Counted from the first letter of the stretch, positions 33,679 to 41,475 are shown. The stretch: 58,713 bases of DNA from Fimbriimonas sp. (GCA_029866005.1 JARXAE010000031.1:1-58713), one strand, 5' to 3'. The notes: generated by a model not told the origin, from the sequence alone. Translations and numbers: made by a program.

Positions 33679-34506
33679 CATCTCTGTAGCCAACCACTGA
33701 AGAAGCTTTGGATTATCGACTTGATACCGAGTGAAAATCGCGTAAACCTTCTTCTGTCCATCCATCTCCACGCATGCGACGTCGTGCCGGGTCGATGAAG
33801 TCCACCCGGCCTTCGACCACAGCTTTGCGCTAGCCGGGAGAACCTCTCCCAAAAATCCTTCGACCTGTCCATCTTTGCTGCCGGCCTTTCGGCTCAGGAG
33901 CGAAAGCATCTCTTCCGATCCCGAGAGCTTCCTCTGGATGATCATCGACATCATCTGGACACAAGAATCCGCCGTCAGGGAGTTGCGGTACTCGAAGTTC
34001 GGCCCATAGCCTTGCCGCTCACGCCCATAGGGTCCTTCATTCCACGTCTTTTGGTTGGCATTGATCCCCTTGATTCCCAGTGTCTGGAGCCACCGATTGA
34101 CCGCCTGCCGCTTTTCGCTCCACTCTTTAAGTTCAGAATCGGAAAGGGAAGGCCCACCCGTTGTGCCGGTGATTATGTCCAAAACCAAGCCGGTGGCATC
34201 ATTGTTGGACTCCTTGATCATGTCTACCAATGCTCGATCAAACTCCGCGTGACGAACGAGCTTCTTCTTGGCAACAAGTTCCTCGGCGTATGCCATGTAG
34301 AACATCTTGACAACGCTCGCCGGATACATCGGCAGACCGCCGTTGTGCGTCATCTCCGCACCCGTTTCCAGGTTTTTCCAGCTCATCGCAAAGTCAGTTG
34401 CCTTGAGTCCAGGAAATGCCGATTGCGCCCTATTTGCAATGTCCTGCATCACCGTAGGGATTCCAGATTGGGATGATATTGCCATCAGAGCGACCAGTGT
34501 GACCAC
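33667..34506 (-). CDS. Serine beta-lactamase-fold / PBP-like hydrolase
   Basis: 279 residues. The three active-site motifs are visible: SVVK (S64-K67), SNN (100-102) and KAG (231-233, in place of KTG). The Omega-loop Glu needed for class A deacylation is not apparent, so it may be a D,D-peptidase or other acyl-serine hydrolase rather than a resistance enzyme. The N-terminus MVTLVALMAISS is a very short hydrophobic stretch that would have to serve for export. GTG start supported by TAGAAT 6 bases upstream. Divergent from the next gene with only 23 bases between start codons. Confidence 0.82.
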   Translation of the reverse strand: MVTLVALMAISSQSGIPTVMQDIANRAQSAFPGLKATDFAMSWKNLETGAEMTHNGGLPMYPASVVKMFYMAYAEELVAKKKLVRHAEFDRALVDMIKESNNDATGLVLDIITGTTGGPSLSDSELKEWSEKRQAVNRWLQTLGIKGINANQKTWNEGPYGRERQGYGPNFEYRNSLTADSCVQMMSMIIQRKLSGSEEMLSLLSRKAGSKDGQVEGFLGEVLPASAKLWSKAGWTSSTRHDVACVEMDGQKKVYAIFTRYQVDNPKLLQWLATEMLKL

Positions 34507-34512
34507 ATCTAG

Positions 34513-34518
34513 ATTCTA
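34513..34518 (-). promoter_or_regulatory. -10 box TAGAAT of the leftward hydrolase gene
   Basis: TAGAAT ends 6 bases before GTG at 34506 and overlaps the opposing -10 box by two bases. Confidence 0.6.
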
Positions 34519-34522
34519 TACT
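34517..34522 (+). promoter_or_regulatory. -10 box TATACT of the rightward esterase gene
   Basis: TATACT ends 7 bases before GTG at 34530. The two opposing boxes overlap at 34517-34518. Confidence 0.6.
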
Positions 34523-34529
34523 GTTAGCC

Positions 34530-35117
34530 GTGTCGTTGATCTCAGTTTCTCGCGCAGCTTCCACTCCATCGAAAGGGAAGTTCTTCCTGATGCACGGCTT
34601 TGGAAGCGACGAGCAAGACATGTTTGGACTAGCGCAGGTACTCGATCCCGCGTATGAAATCATCTGCCTGCGCGCACCGATGGCGTACGGACCGGGCTTC
34701 GCCTGGTTCGAGATCGCCTTCACCCCGATGGGAATCGACCCAAACTTCGAACAGTTTTGGGATTCGGTAGAGAAGGTTGCCCAAATCATCCAAGAAGAGG
34801 AGCCAGACCGCACTGTCATCGGTGGCTTTAGCCAAGGAGCCATGATGACAGCTGGACTCATGGTCCGCCATCCCGAGAAGTTCGGCAAAGCCGTTTTGCT
34901 CAGTGGCCGAGGCGTCGGGCTTGAGCCTGGTGGGTTCCCCGGAAGAGCCTTTCAGGCTCACGGCACGTTCGACGATGTTATCCCATTCCGCGATGGAGTT
35001 CAGCTTCGGAGTGAGCTCAGCCCAATGGCTGAGCGGCACGAGTTTCATGCATACGAGATGGGACACTCGATTTGCCAAGAAGAGGTTGACGACTTAAACG
35101 CCTGGCTCAGAGGCTGA
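34530..35117 (+). CDS. Carboxylesterase/phospholipase-family alpha/beta hydrolase
   Basis: 195 residues. Nucleophile Ser101 in GGFSQGAM, Asp148 or 149 in GTFDDVIP, and His179 in MGHS. This is the compact carboxylesterase (YpfH/LysoPLA) layout with no lid. The oxyanion region is FLMHGFGSDEQDM. Cytoplasmic, as no signal is present; it probably hydrolyses small carboxyl esters. GTG start; its 3' end overlaps the convergent membrane-protein gene by 11 bases. Confidence 0.9.
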   Translation: MSLISVSRAASTPSKGKFFLMHGFGSDEQDMFGLAQVLDPAYEIICLRAPMAYGPGFAWFEIAFTPMGIDPNFEQFWDSVEKVAQIIQEEEPDRTVIGGFSQGAMMTAGLMVRHPEKFGKAVLLSGRGVGLEPGGFPGRAFQAHGTFDDVIPFRDGVQLRSELSPMAERHEFHAYEMGHSICQEEVDDLNAWLRG

Positions 35118-35478
35118 AATCCTGCTGATCAAAATAGGCTTTTACTTCGGGCTTCTGCCATTGAATCGCCAGCCATACGCAATATGGGGCTAATAAGCAT
35201 GTTGAAATTCCCAAACAAATGTTGATGAAGTGCGCCAGATGCGCCTTTGGAGTCTTTGGTTGCCGCATGAGAGAAAGGTTCGCAAGCCCAAACCCGACCC
35301 CCATCACAACCAAGGCAAAACACGCAAACTGGAAGACGCCCTGACTTTCGGTCGGAAGCACATCTGGATCAGCGGTCCGAGCCAAAGCCAACCCGGCGAA
35401 GCCAAGAAAGCACAAGAAACCGTACCAAGCTGTATTGATCCAGCAGTAGATTTGATAGTGTTTAAGCGTTTTCTCCAT
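35107..35478 (-). CDS. Small membrane protein of unknown function
   Basis: 123 residues with three likely membrane segments (about 13-33, 47-67, 84-105). It contains four Cys and is rich in aromatic residues. No family recognised and no -10 box near the ATG. The gene is convergent with the esterase and divergent from the Lys-rich protein gene. Confidence 0.6.
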   Translation of the reverse strand: MEKTLKHYQIYCWINTAWYGFLCFLGFAGLALARTADPDVLPTESQGVFQFACFALVVMGVGFGLANLSLMRQPKTPKAHLAHFINICLGISTCLLAPYCVWLAIQWQKPEVKAYFDQQDFSL

Positions 35479-35576
35479 AGCCCAATCCGCAACGTGTCTA
35501 CCTAGTAGAAATACTTACCCCCAAAAGGCCATTCGTTGTACAATGAGTTCGGAGTCTCCAAAGGAGAATAGCATTG

Positions 35577-36380
35577 ATGCTGAAAAAAATCTTATCTACA
35601 GTTGTTTTTGCCCTGGCCGTAGGCGCGGTCCACGCAAAGAAGGATGAAACGGTTAGCGTTTCCGGATTTGTCAAAGGGACCCCATCGGCCACGAAGTTCA
35701 CCGTCGGTTCCCGCAAAGGCGAGTTCACCGTCGACTGCAGCAACGCAAAAGTCACCTACGATGGTAAGCGTTTTGAGGTAGCAAAGCTTACAGGTGGTTC
35801 GCAAGTTTCGATCACCGGCAAGCTCTCTGGCAAGACGATCAAAGCGGAACAGGTTTTGATCGGCAACGTACGCGGAATGTCATCGACGAAAAAGGATGAC
35901 GTCAAGAAAGATGATTCGAAAAAGACAGAAACCAAGAAGTCTGAATCACGAACAACCAAGAAGGATGACGCCAAGAAGTCAGACGAAGTAGCCAAGACCG
36001 ACGAGAAGAAGGATTCCAAATCAACTCGTTCGACCAAGTCGAAGAAGGACGACACCAAGAAGACCGACGAGACAACTAAGGCAGACGAGAAAAAGGACTC
36101 CACTGCTAAGAAGTCAACGAAATCAAAGAAGGACGATGCCAAGAAGGCTGACGACACCGTAAAGACTGACGAAAAGAAGGATTCAAAGACCAAGAAGTCT
36201 ACGAAGTCGAAGAAGGACGACGAAAAGAAGACCGACGACACAGCAAAGACCGACGATCAGAAGAAAGCTGACGCAAAGAAAAAAGCTGACGCCAAAAAGA
36301 AGGCAGCTGCCAAGAAGAAAGCAGACGCTAAGAAGAAGGGTGACGAGAAGAAGGACCCTCCCAAGTCCGACGGAAACTAG
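35577..36380 (+). CDS. Secreted Lys-rich repeat protein with OB-fold-like N-terminal domain
   Basis: 267 residues. Signal peptide 1-20 (MLKKILSTVVFALAVGAVHA), a small beta-barrel-like domain (about 25-100, VSVSGFVKGTPSATKFTVGSRKG... AEQVLIGNV, similar to DUF5666), then a highly charged tail of over 150 residues. The tail has three near-perfect 28-residue repeats and ends in KADAKKK units like histone-H1-type tails. Strongly basic and exported, so it probably binds polyanions or DNA outside the cytoplasm (inference). AAGGAG 10 bases before the ATG; a TTG at 35574 is also possible. Followed by a terminator. Confidence 0.75.
   Translation: MLKKILSTVVFALAVGAVHAKKDETVSVSGFVKGTPSATKFTVGSRKGEFTVDCSNAKVTYDGKRFEVAKLTGGSQVSITGKLSGKTIKAEQVLIGNVRGMSSTKKDDVKKDDSKKTETKKSESRTTKKDDAKKSDEVAKTDEKKDSKSTRSTKSKKDDTKKTDETTKADEKKDSTAKKSTKSKKDDAKKADDTVKTDEKKDSKTKKSTKSKKDDEKKTDDTAKTDDQKKADAKKKADAKKKAAAKKKADAKKKGDEKKDPPKSDGN
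35982..36233 (+). repeat. Three tandem 84-bp repeats
   Basis: Units at 35982, 36066 and 36150 each encode 28 residues of the form DxxxKxDEKKDS....STKSKKDD.KKx, with only a few differences between copies. A partial fourth unit follows. Confidence 0.85.
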
Positions 36381-36398
36381 GCTTCGTCAAATCAACAT

Positions 36399-36433
36399 AA
36401 CCCCATTGCCAATTGGCAATGGGGTTGTTTGTT
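36399..36433 (+). terminator. Rho-independent terminator
   Basis: AACCCCATTGCC / GGCAATGGGGTT hairpin with a 4-base loop, followed by a T-rich GTTTGTTT tract, for the Lys-rich protein gene. On the other strand it lacks a T tract. Confidence 0.75.
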
Positions 36434-36759
36434 TACGGACCCTCCGGCGGAGTGACAACTTGAATGATCGCCTGTTTGGCAATGAGTTCCCCCACCACTC
36501 GAATCGGAACCACCCGCCTGATCTTGCCCTCAAAGTCCGGGCCAACAAAGTCGTCCCCCTCGGTGACGGCTGCAGAAGAGAGGAAAATTCCCGAATACAC
36601 GGGACGCTCCCAACTTGCGAACTCGCCGCTCGAGACATAAGTCTGTAGCTGTCCAATTGCGATCGGGCGAAGCAGGGCAATCTGCGTCAAGCTGTCAACG
36701 GTCACCGCCAAACCAAGCCGCTCAATCGCTCTGGCAACCCGATCAAGTCGTAGGCTCAA
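36433..36759 (-). CDS. Phage head-completion-like protein, last gene of a capsid module
   Basis: 108 residues, no clear family. The N-terminal helix (LDRVARAIERLG) followed by a beta-rich part (VVTPPEGP end) fits small head-tail connector proteins, but the call rests on position. TTG start overlapping the previous stop as TTGA, so tightly coupled within the module. Confidence 0.5.
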   Translation of the reverse strand: MSLRLDRVARAIERLGLAVTVDSLTQIALLRPIAIGQLQTYVSSGEFASWERPVYSGIFLSSAAVTEGDDFVGPDFEGKIRRVVPIRVVGELIAKQAIIQVVTPPEGP

Positions 36760-37148
36760 GATCGGTCACCGGAGCCGAACACCCGAGGATCTTCCGGAAT
36801 CATATCGCGCTTCATAAACGGCGTCAATCGAGCCCAGCCACGTTGGCGCATCGGCTCGGCAGTGCTGTAAGGCGATGGCTCGATGCGCACATCTCCAATG
36901 GTGATCACATCGGTCGCCCCTGGCTCACGCCGAAGGATTTCGACAAAGTCTGCCGCGACGAGATCAATCACGCCCTGCGAAATCGCCCAAGTCAATGACT
37001 CATCCGCCAGGGCAGAGGGCAAAAGCATGGCGTTGAAGGCCGCGGCAAACTCTCCGGCCAAGGAAGACGCTCTGGTCGAATAGGTTGTGCCTGTTCCGCT
37101 CAGTCCGCAACGCTCAAGGATGCGGTCGGTCGGAAGCGAGATCGGCAC
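36756..37148 (-). CDS. Phage head-completion-like protein
   Basis: 130 residues. Helical N-terminus (LPTDRILERCGL), a central helical part (SQGVIDLVAADFVEILRR) and a beta-rich stretch with IGDVRIEP. This resembles small gp36-like adaptor proteins following Mu-type capsid genes, but without a recognisable motif. GTG start overlapping the previous stop as TAGTG. Function by context only. Confidence 0.5.
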   Translation of the reverse strand: MPISLPTDRILERCGLSGTGTTYSTRASSLAGEFAAAFNAMLLPSALADESLTWAISQGVIDLVAADFVEILRREPGATDVITIGDVRIEPSPYSTAEPMRQRGWARLTPFMKRDMIPEDPRVFGSGDRS

Positions 37149-37393
37149 TACGCCACCCTCAGTTGGTTCATGATTCGGTGCAACAAGTTCGAGTTCTCCC
37201 CGACATTCGCCGATAGAGTCTCCAGCGTTGTCATCATCCGGTTCGTAAGCCCCTCGCGCTGCTCAAACGAGCGTTCCAGGAACTGGACAAACTGGTCGGC
37301 GAGCCGACGATGCTGCATCATTCCGAATCGAAGAAGACCCGCCATCGCAACGATGAACAGGCCGATAACACCAAGACTTTGAGTTTCCATCAT
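37148..37393 (-). CDS. Small membrane/coiled-coil protein in the capsid module
   Basis: 81 residues: one membrane segment (about 7-23), then a helix (LADQFVQFLERSFEQREGLTNRMMTTLETLSANVGENSN) likely to form a coiled coil. Coupled to the previous gene by ATGA. Holins and spanins can look like this, but such genes rarely sit inside a head module. Confidence 0.55.
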   Translation of the reverse strand: MMETQSLGVIGLFIVAMAGLLRFGMMQHRRLADQFVQFLERSFEQREGLTNRMMTTLETLSANVGENSNLLHRIMNQLRVA

Positions 37394-37632
37394 GTATTTC
37401 GTTTCATTGCCCTCCGCAAAAGGTCGAGGGCGACCTTGAGACGGTCAAACGCCTCCCGAAAGTCGTCGAACTGAGTCTGAATCTTCGAACGAGCCTCCGG
37501 CGCGACTTTGATGATCGCTTCATTCAGCTCATCGAACTTCTGCTTAGCGTTCTGGGTGGCGGCGAAGACGCCAATAATCGCGCCCAATGCTCCTCCCAGC
37601 CCCAGGCTCGATGCAATCTGAAGCCAGTCCAT
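37390..37632 (-). CDS. Small membrane/coiled-coil protein in the capsid module
   Basis: 80 residues from the ATG at 37632: a Gly-rich membrane segment (about 5-24) then a charged helix (AKQKFDELNEAIIKVAPEARSKIQTQFDDF). The ATG overlaps the capsid stop (TAATG), so it is coupled to the gpT-like gene. It resembles its neighbour in layout but not sequence. No function can be assigned. Confidence 0.55.
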   Translation of the reverse strand: MDWLQIASSLGLGGALGAIIGVFAATQNAKQKFDELNEAIIKVAPEARSKIQTQFDDFREAFDRLKVALDLLRRAMKRNT

Positions 37633-38537
37633 TAGAGTTCGATTCCTCCTCCGAAAACGGTCTGCCACATTCCCGGTCCCGCGTTGTAACGAGCCCGAAC
37701 CCCGTAGTAGAAGCGGTCATGAAAGAACGCCGAATCAGAGCCCTTCGCTGACTCCAGAGCCGCAAACTCAACCGGAACGTCGCTCCTCTGCTGGAGAATA
37801 ATTCCCCGCATCGGTCGAGTCGTGTCGAGCAGGTACCACGACTCATCGGTGATGAACGGAGACAGCACAACTTTGAGCATGCCGTTAAACACGTTCACTT
37901 GCCCCGAAGACTGAACGGTGCCCTTGCTGTCCACAAGTTCGATCGCCGTCCACATGTTTTGCGGACCAACCAACAGTACGTTCGGCGCAATGCCGAGGGG
38001 AACGCCTTCGTTGTCGCGCCGCGAGATCATAGCCGAGCACGCAGCTTTCAGGCCCGCCGAACCGAGCGCATCCGCGCTCACATTCGAAGCGGTACCCCCA
38101 GCTTCGGGATGGTCAGCCGCAAGGAGGTTTGCGCCATCGTAGCCAAGAATGCTTGTCCCATGAGTCAATGTGTTGACAACCAACTCGTGGCGGTGGTGCA
38201 CAACTCGGTTCGCAAGGTCCCGAATCCGTAAACGGATGAGGTCAAGCTGATCGTCTTCGAGCGCCTTCCGCTCGACGGCAATCGTCGATTCAAACACCTT
38301 ATCTTCGATGCTAATCGCCTGACTCGTCAGGCCCGTGGCGCGTCGCTCATCCACAAACTCGCGCATCGCCGGAGCGTTGTCTAGAAGTGGGTACCGCTGC
38401 ACGGGAAGAGTGGTCTGAATAACGGTGGCGAGCTGGGAGACGACGTCGGCTTGTTGCTCGTTTCGGTACGCGAGCGCAAACTCGGCTTTCAGACCAGGAA
38501 GAAGAAGATCGGGGATATCAGATTTGGTAAGTGCCAT
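37632..38537 (-). CDS. Mu gpT-like major capsid protein
   Basis: 301 residues. The pattern matches the Mu-like major head subunit gpT: ISIEDKVFESTIAVERKALEDD near residue 75-96 (Mu has NKTFEGTVGISRDDFEDD), GYDGANLLAADHPEAGG near 132-148 (Mu: YDGQNFFDKEHP), LVGPQNMW, and the C-terminal FYYGVRARYNAGPGMWQTVFGG. It would form the HK97-fold shell. Neighbours (protease upstream, decoration protein) are right for a phage head operon. Confidence 0.85.
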   Translation of the reverse strand: MALTKSDIPDLLLPGLKAEFALAYRNEQQADVVSQLATVIQTTLPVQRYPLLDNAPAMREFVDERRATGLTSQAISIEDKVFESTIAVERKALEDDQLDLIRLRIRDLANRVVHHRHELVVNTLTHGTSILGYDGANLLAADHPEAGGTASNVSADALGSAGLKAACSAMISRRDNEGVPLGIAPNVLLVGPQNMWTAIELVDSKGTVQSSGQVNVFNGMLKVVLSPFITDESWYLLDTTRPMRGIILQQRSDVPVEFAALESAKGSDSAFFHDRFYYGVRARYNAGPGMWQTVFGGGIEL

Positions 38538-38539
38538 GG

Positions 38540-38965
38540 TTACTTGGTGTGATTGTCGATTCGTATTCGGTATCCGCCGAGATTGTCGGAGGTTGATTCA
38601 GTGCCGACGATGGTGCCGATGATGTAGGCGTTCGTCAAGCCAGTTGCAACGTCTTGAACCTCGCCATCAAACTTCGCCCAAGCGTCCCCGCCGGTCTTGT
38701 TGACATTTGCCGAGGCGGTGGCGAAAACAAAAGTGCCCGACTTGGTCACGGTGATTCGCTTGGTCTCCGTCGTGGTGACGACTGACTCGTTCGCGACGCC
38801 GACGAACTTGAGATTCGCACTGGCGTGACTCATCGGAACAATGTTTCCAGATGCATTGACGCCGATAAGGGCACCTTTGAAGATGGTCGTGTTTGTACCG
38901 ACGTTGTAGCTCACAACGATTCCCGGCTTTTCGTATGTTTCGAATGGTTTGGTAAGTGCTGGCAT
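38540..38965 (-). CDS. Capsid decoration-like protein
   Basis: 141 residues, all-beta by pattern (IVVSYNVGTNTTIFKGALIGVNASGNIVPM, FVFATASANV), with Asn/Thr/Val richness typical of phage head-decoration (DUF2190-type) proteins. Position between protease and capsid genes, 2 bases from the capsid start, agrees. Exact family not certain. Confidence 0.65.
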   Translation of the reverse strand: MPALTKPFETYEKPGIVVSYNVGTNTTIFKGALIGVNASGNIVPMSHASANLKFVGVANESVVTTTETKRITVTKSGTFVFATASANVNKTGGDAWAKFDGEVQDVATGLTNAYIIGTIVGTESTSDNLGGYRIRIDNHTK

Positions 38966-38971
38966 GGTTTG

Positions 38972-39871
38972 TTAGCGCCGTTTGGCGATTTCTTTGAGGT
39001 CAACTCCAGGGAAGTGGCGGCGATAGAACGCCGACTCCTCGGGCAGAAGAAGGTTAAGGGCTGATTCGTGATCGGCGGCGGCCGGTGCCTGCTGGCTGAA
39101 GATGTTCGCTTTCGGGAGGTCTTCAAGGAGCTTGCCGACTAACTCCGCGACTGGCTGCCCGTCGATCTCGGCTTCACAAGCGAAGAGCAGCGCAGCAACC
39201 TTCGCCTGACGAGGCACAAGCTGCCCGCTATTCACCAGCTTCTCCACCCGATTTCCCGCTTCTTGCTTCCTACTTTCCGCTTGCGCTTGGTGAGCCAGCT
39301 TGGCGTAGTCAACGTCCGCAAAACCACTACTGAACAGCGGTCTGGTGTCGAAGAGGCGAGCCGACTCTACCCGGGGATTCCGGACGACACTCACTTCGCG
39401 AATATGCTCAAGATCGCGCTCAAGGCCTACGGAGAGGCTCTGTGCGCCACTTTTGATGAGTAACTGATCTGCCTCTCGGGTGAGGGCGATCAGACCAGAG
39501 AGGTTTGCACCGTCGGCATCAACCGCGATGAGGAAGCCTAGGTGAAGGGGCGAGTCGCCGTGCTCGATGAGGACGGGGACGGGAAGGTCGAAGTTGGCGG
39601 CAATGGCTTGCAGATTTTCTGTCGAGACGGAGACGCCCTTATCCGGATAATCCCCAGCCTCAAAGAGCTTGGCGCGCCGCTCGACCCAACTGGTGGGGTG
39701 AGTGAGGTACGCCGGAGCCTGGATTCCGTGGGTTCGAAACTCTGCCACCATAGCAAGGCGGGTTGCCTCGCTGACTTCGTTTCGTGTTCCTTGGTATCCC
39801 GGACCCGCAAGGGCAGCCCGCCGTAAGAGGTCGAGTCGCGCCTCGGCGACCGTTGTGTCGTTTGCGATCAT
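38972..39871 (-). CDS. Mu gpI-like prohead protease/scaffold
   Basis: 299 residues. The protease part has VLIEHGDSPLHLGFLIAV, with the catalytic-type His, then LLIKSGAQSLSVGLERDLEHIREVSVVRNPRVESARLF, where Ser and the VSxVRNP segment match the Mu I / prohead protease pattern. The C-terminal 110 residues are helical and charged, as expected for an attached scaffold. It would process the capsid during head assembly. ATG at 39871 is preferred; a GTG at 39877 lies inside the promoter. First gene of the module. Confidence 0.78.
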   Translation of the reverse strand: MIANDTTVAEARLDLLRRAALAGPGYQGTRNEVSEATRLAMVAEFRTHGIQAPAYLTHPTSWVERRAKLFEAGDYPDKGVSVSTENLQAIAANFDLPVPVLIEHGDSPLHLGFLIAVDADGANLSGLIALTREADQLLIKSGAQSLSVGLERDLEHIREVSVVRNPRVESARLFDTRPLFSSGFADVDYAKLAHQAQAESRKQEAGNRVEKLVNSGQLVPRQAKVAALLFACEAEIDGQPVAELVGKLLEDLPKANIFSQQAPAAADHESALNLLLPEESAFYRRHFPGVDLKEIAKRR

Positions 39872-39877
39872 AGTCAC

Positions 39878-39908
39878 TATATAGTAGACGTATGTGCGCT
39901 ATTGTCAA
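39878..39908 (-). promoter_or_regulatory. Promoter of the capsid module
   Basis: On the minus strand TTGACA (39903-39908) is followed after 16 bases by TACTAT, or after 19 by TATATA. The TATATA ends about 6 bases before the ATG, giving a leaderless transcript. The -35 is a perfect match to consensus. Confidence 0.7.
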
Positions 39909-39919
39909 CCTGATGCATG

Positions 39920-39945
39920 AAAAATCCCCTCAACATTGAGGGGAT
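39920..39945 (-). terminator. Rho-independent terminator of the leftward membrane-protein gene
   Basis: A 9-10-bp perfect hairpin (ATCCCCTCAA / TTGAGGGGAT) with a tiny loop, followed on the minus strand by TTTTT. It insulates the capsid promoter from the gene to its right. Confidence 0.8.
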
Positions 39946-39971
39946 CAAGTGGTTCTTTTTAACACCCTAGG

Positions 39972-40721
39972 TTAGGCGTGAGATCGGAAATCTCGATATG
40001 TGAGGCCCAGCACGATTGAGTAAATCGGCCACGTTACGATGAGTCCAATTCCGCAAGCAATAATGCCAAGTCCCGAGCAGATCACCGAAACCAGGATGAG
40101 GCCGAACATAGAGAACGCGTATGGCTTCATTCGCTCCATTGATGCCTTCAATCCATCCACCCCATTAAGCCCTTCCTTGATGATGATCAACAGCGAGATC
40201 GAAAGAGCGCCCGAAAGGTAGATACCTGGAACAAGGCAGAGAATCATTCCGATATAGACTGCTAGCGTGTAAAGAATCGAGCCGACGAACAGGTTTCCAA
40301 AGTTCTTGAAGCCTGAGAACAGCGTCTCGAACCTTGTTGACCCCGTATCTGCCTCTTCAATAGCGGCGAGCGACATGCCAGTCATCAAGGCGGTGGTCAC
40401 CGCACTAGAAACAAGGCTCAGTACCAGTGTCACCGGAATCAGAGCCAGGCTCGGTCCACCCGTTGTCGCACCGGTAGTTGGATCAACTTGAAACGTCGAC
40501 CCTCCCATCAACGCAGAAACGATCTGCGCGGGCATTTGCACCGCAAACGCCGCGATCAACATGACGATCCCACCCACGATATAAACCGAAGGATTCTTCG
40601 TGATCATCTTCCAGGCGATTCCGATGTAGTCGAAATAGACGCCCGGGCCCCGCGTTGGCATGGCGTAATTTGCGTTCCCGCCATCACCACGGGGGTAGTT
40701 AGACATTGGAGGAGTTTCCAT
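39972..40721 (-). CDS. Polytopic membrane protein of unknown function
   Basis: 249 residues. A Gly/Tyr/Pro-rich 35-residue N-terminus, then about six membrane segments with the motif CLVPGIYLSGALSISLLIIIKEGLNGVDGLKASMERMK, which resembles DUF975/glycerophosphodiesterase-associated membrane domains. ATG at 40721 chosen; TATGCT ends 8 bases upstream. A single-gene unit ended by a terminator. Confidence 0.7.
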   Translation of the reverse strand: METPPMSNYPRGDGGNANYAMPTRGPGVYFDYIGIAWKMITKNPSVYIVGGIVMLIAAFAVQMPAQIVSALMGGSTFQVDPTTGATTGGPSLALIPVTLVLSLVSSAVTTALMTGMSLAAIEEADTGSTRFETLFSGFKNFGNLFVGSILYTLAVYIGMILCLVPGIYLSGALSISLLIIIKEGLNGVDGLKASMERMKPYAFSMFGLILVSVICSGLGIIACGIGLIVTWPIYSIVLGLTYRDFRSHA

Positions 40722-40729
40722 CTCCACGT

Positions 40730-40735
40730 AGCATA
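40730..40735 (-). promoter_or_regulatory. -10 box TATGCT, near-leaderless start
   Basis: TATGCT ends 8 bases before the ATG at 40721. Confidence 0.4.
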
Positions 40736-40754
40736 ACGGTTCTGCCGTCTGGAA

Positions 40755-41417
40755 TCAAGGGGTAATGAACTTTTTCAGCGGATTCGGAGACTTTAGAAAT
40801 GGTTTTAGTTCGGCCCAACTAAACTCAAATGAGAAAGGTCCCGAGGCGTAGCTGCCGAGCGCGTAAGGATCGAACTCCCAAGTGCAACCAGCCTTGCCCT
40901 TGACCCAGAACTGAGTAATGTCGCTCGGCACGAGCTTTTTCTTCATGTCGCTATCCTGAAGCCAGTCCGTCATCGGGTTCTTTTTGGCTTTCACGCGAAT
41001 CAGTTCGCACAGTCCCTTTGCCTTGTTGATGTTAAAAACGTCCCAAAGCTTGATCTGTTTGGGTTTGCCGTTGACCATCGCAAAGTTCATGCACTCCGTC
41101 ACGCCGACGCCATGCGCTCCTCCAAGAAAGCGGTAGGTAGAGATCGTATACGACTGGGCGAGGGTATCCCCAAGTTGACGGGTTGCTCCAGACTCGAGGC
41201 CGTAGGGCGCGCTCTCGTATCCTGGCACCCAATCCTTTTTGACTTCCTTCATGAAGTCTCGGAAGTCCTTGGTCATTTTTGCCGTAATTGCCTTTTTTGC
41301 CAGTTGCGATAACGGATCCTTCCCCGCGAAAGCAGGAATCGTGGCGGTGACCGACCACTTATTCTCCATCTTGTCGGAGAGGACGGTTGGTTGCTGAAGC
41401 ATCAATGCAAGGATCAT
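40755..41417 (-). CDS. Exported DUF3298-like protein
   Basis: 220 residues. The segment YRFLGGAHGVGVTECMNFAMVNGKPKQIKLWDVFN matches the DUF3298 pattern (GGAHG...F....G..L.L.D.F) found in the sensor part of anti-sigma factors such as RsiV and in exported proteins. The N-terminus MILALMLQQ is too short for a normal signal peptide, though the family is usually extracytoplasmic. Function unknown. Confidence 0.7.
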   Translation of the reverse strand: MILALMLQQPTVLSDKMENKWSVTATIPAFAGKDPLSQLAKKAITAKMTKDFRDFMKEVKKDWVPGYESAPYGLESGATRQLGDTLAQSYTISTYRFLGGAHGVGVTECMNFAMVNGKPKQIKLWDVFNINKAKGLCELIRVKAKKNPMTDWLQDSDMKKKLVPSDITQFWVKGKAGCTWEFDPYALGSYASGPFSFEFSWAELKPFLKSPNPLKKFITP

Positions 41418-41463
41418 CGCCGTTACTGACGCTCACTGGGGCCGAACAGATTCGATGATTTGC

Positions 41464-41469
41464 TAGAAT
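41464..41469 (+). promoter_or_regulatory. -10 box TAGAAT of the MNT/HEPN operon
   Basis: TAGAAT ends 6 bases before the ATG at 41476; another ATG directly abuts the box at 41470 and is less likely to be used. Confidence 0.55.
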
Positions 41470-41475
41470 ATGGTG

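Noticed and set aside
33667-34506. Class A beta-lactamase resistance gene
   Set aside because: SxxK, SNN and KAG are present but no Omega-loop Glu is seen, so hydrolysis of antibiotics is not supported.
35982-36233. CRISPR array
   Set aside because: The 84-bp repeats are contiguous without spacers and are in frame within a coding gene.
36433-39877. Complete prophage or full gene-transfer-agent cluster
   Set aside because: No terminase, portal, tail, lysis, integrase or attachment repeats visible on either flank; only a head module is supported.
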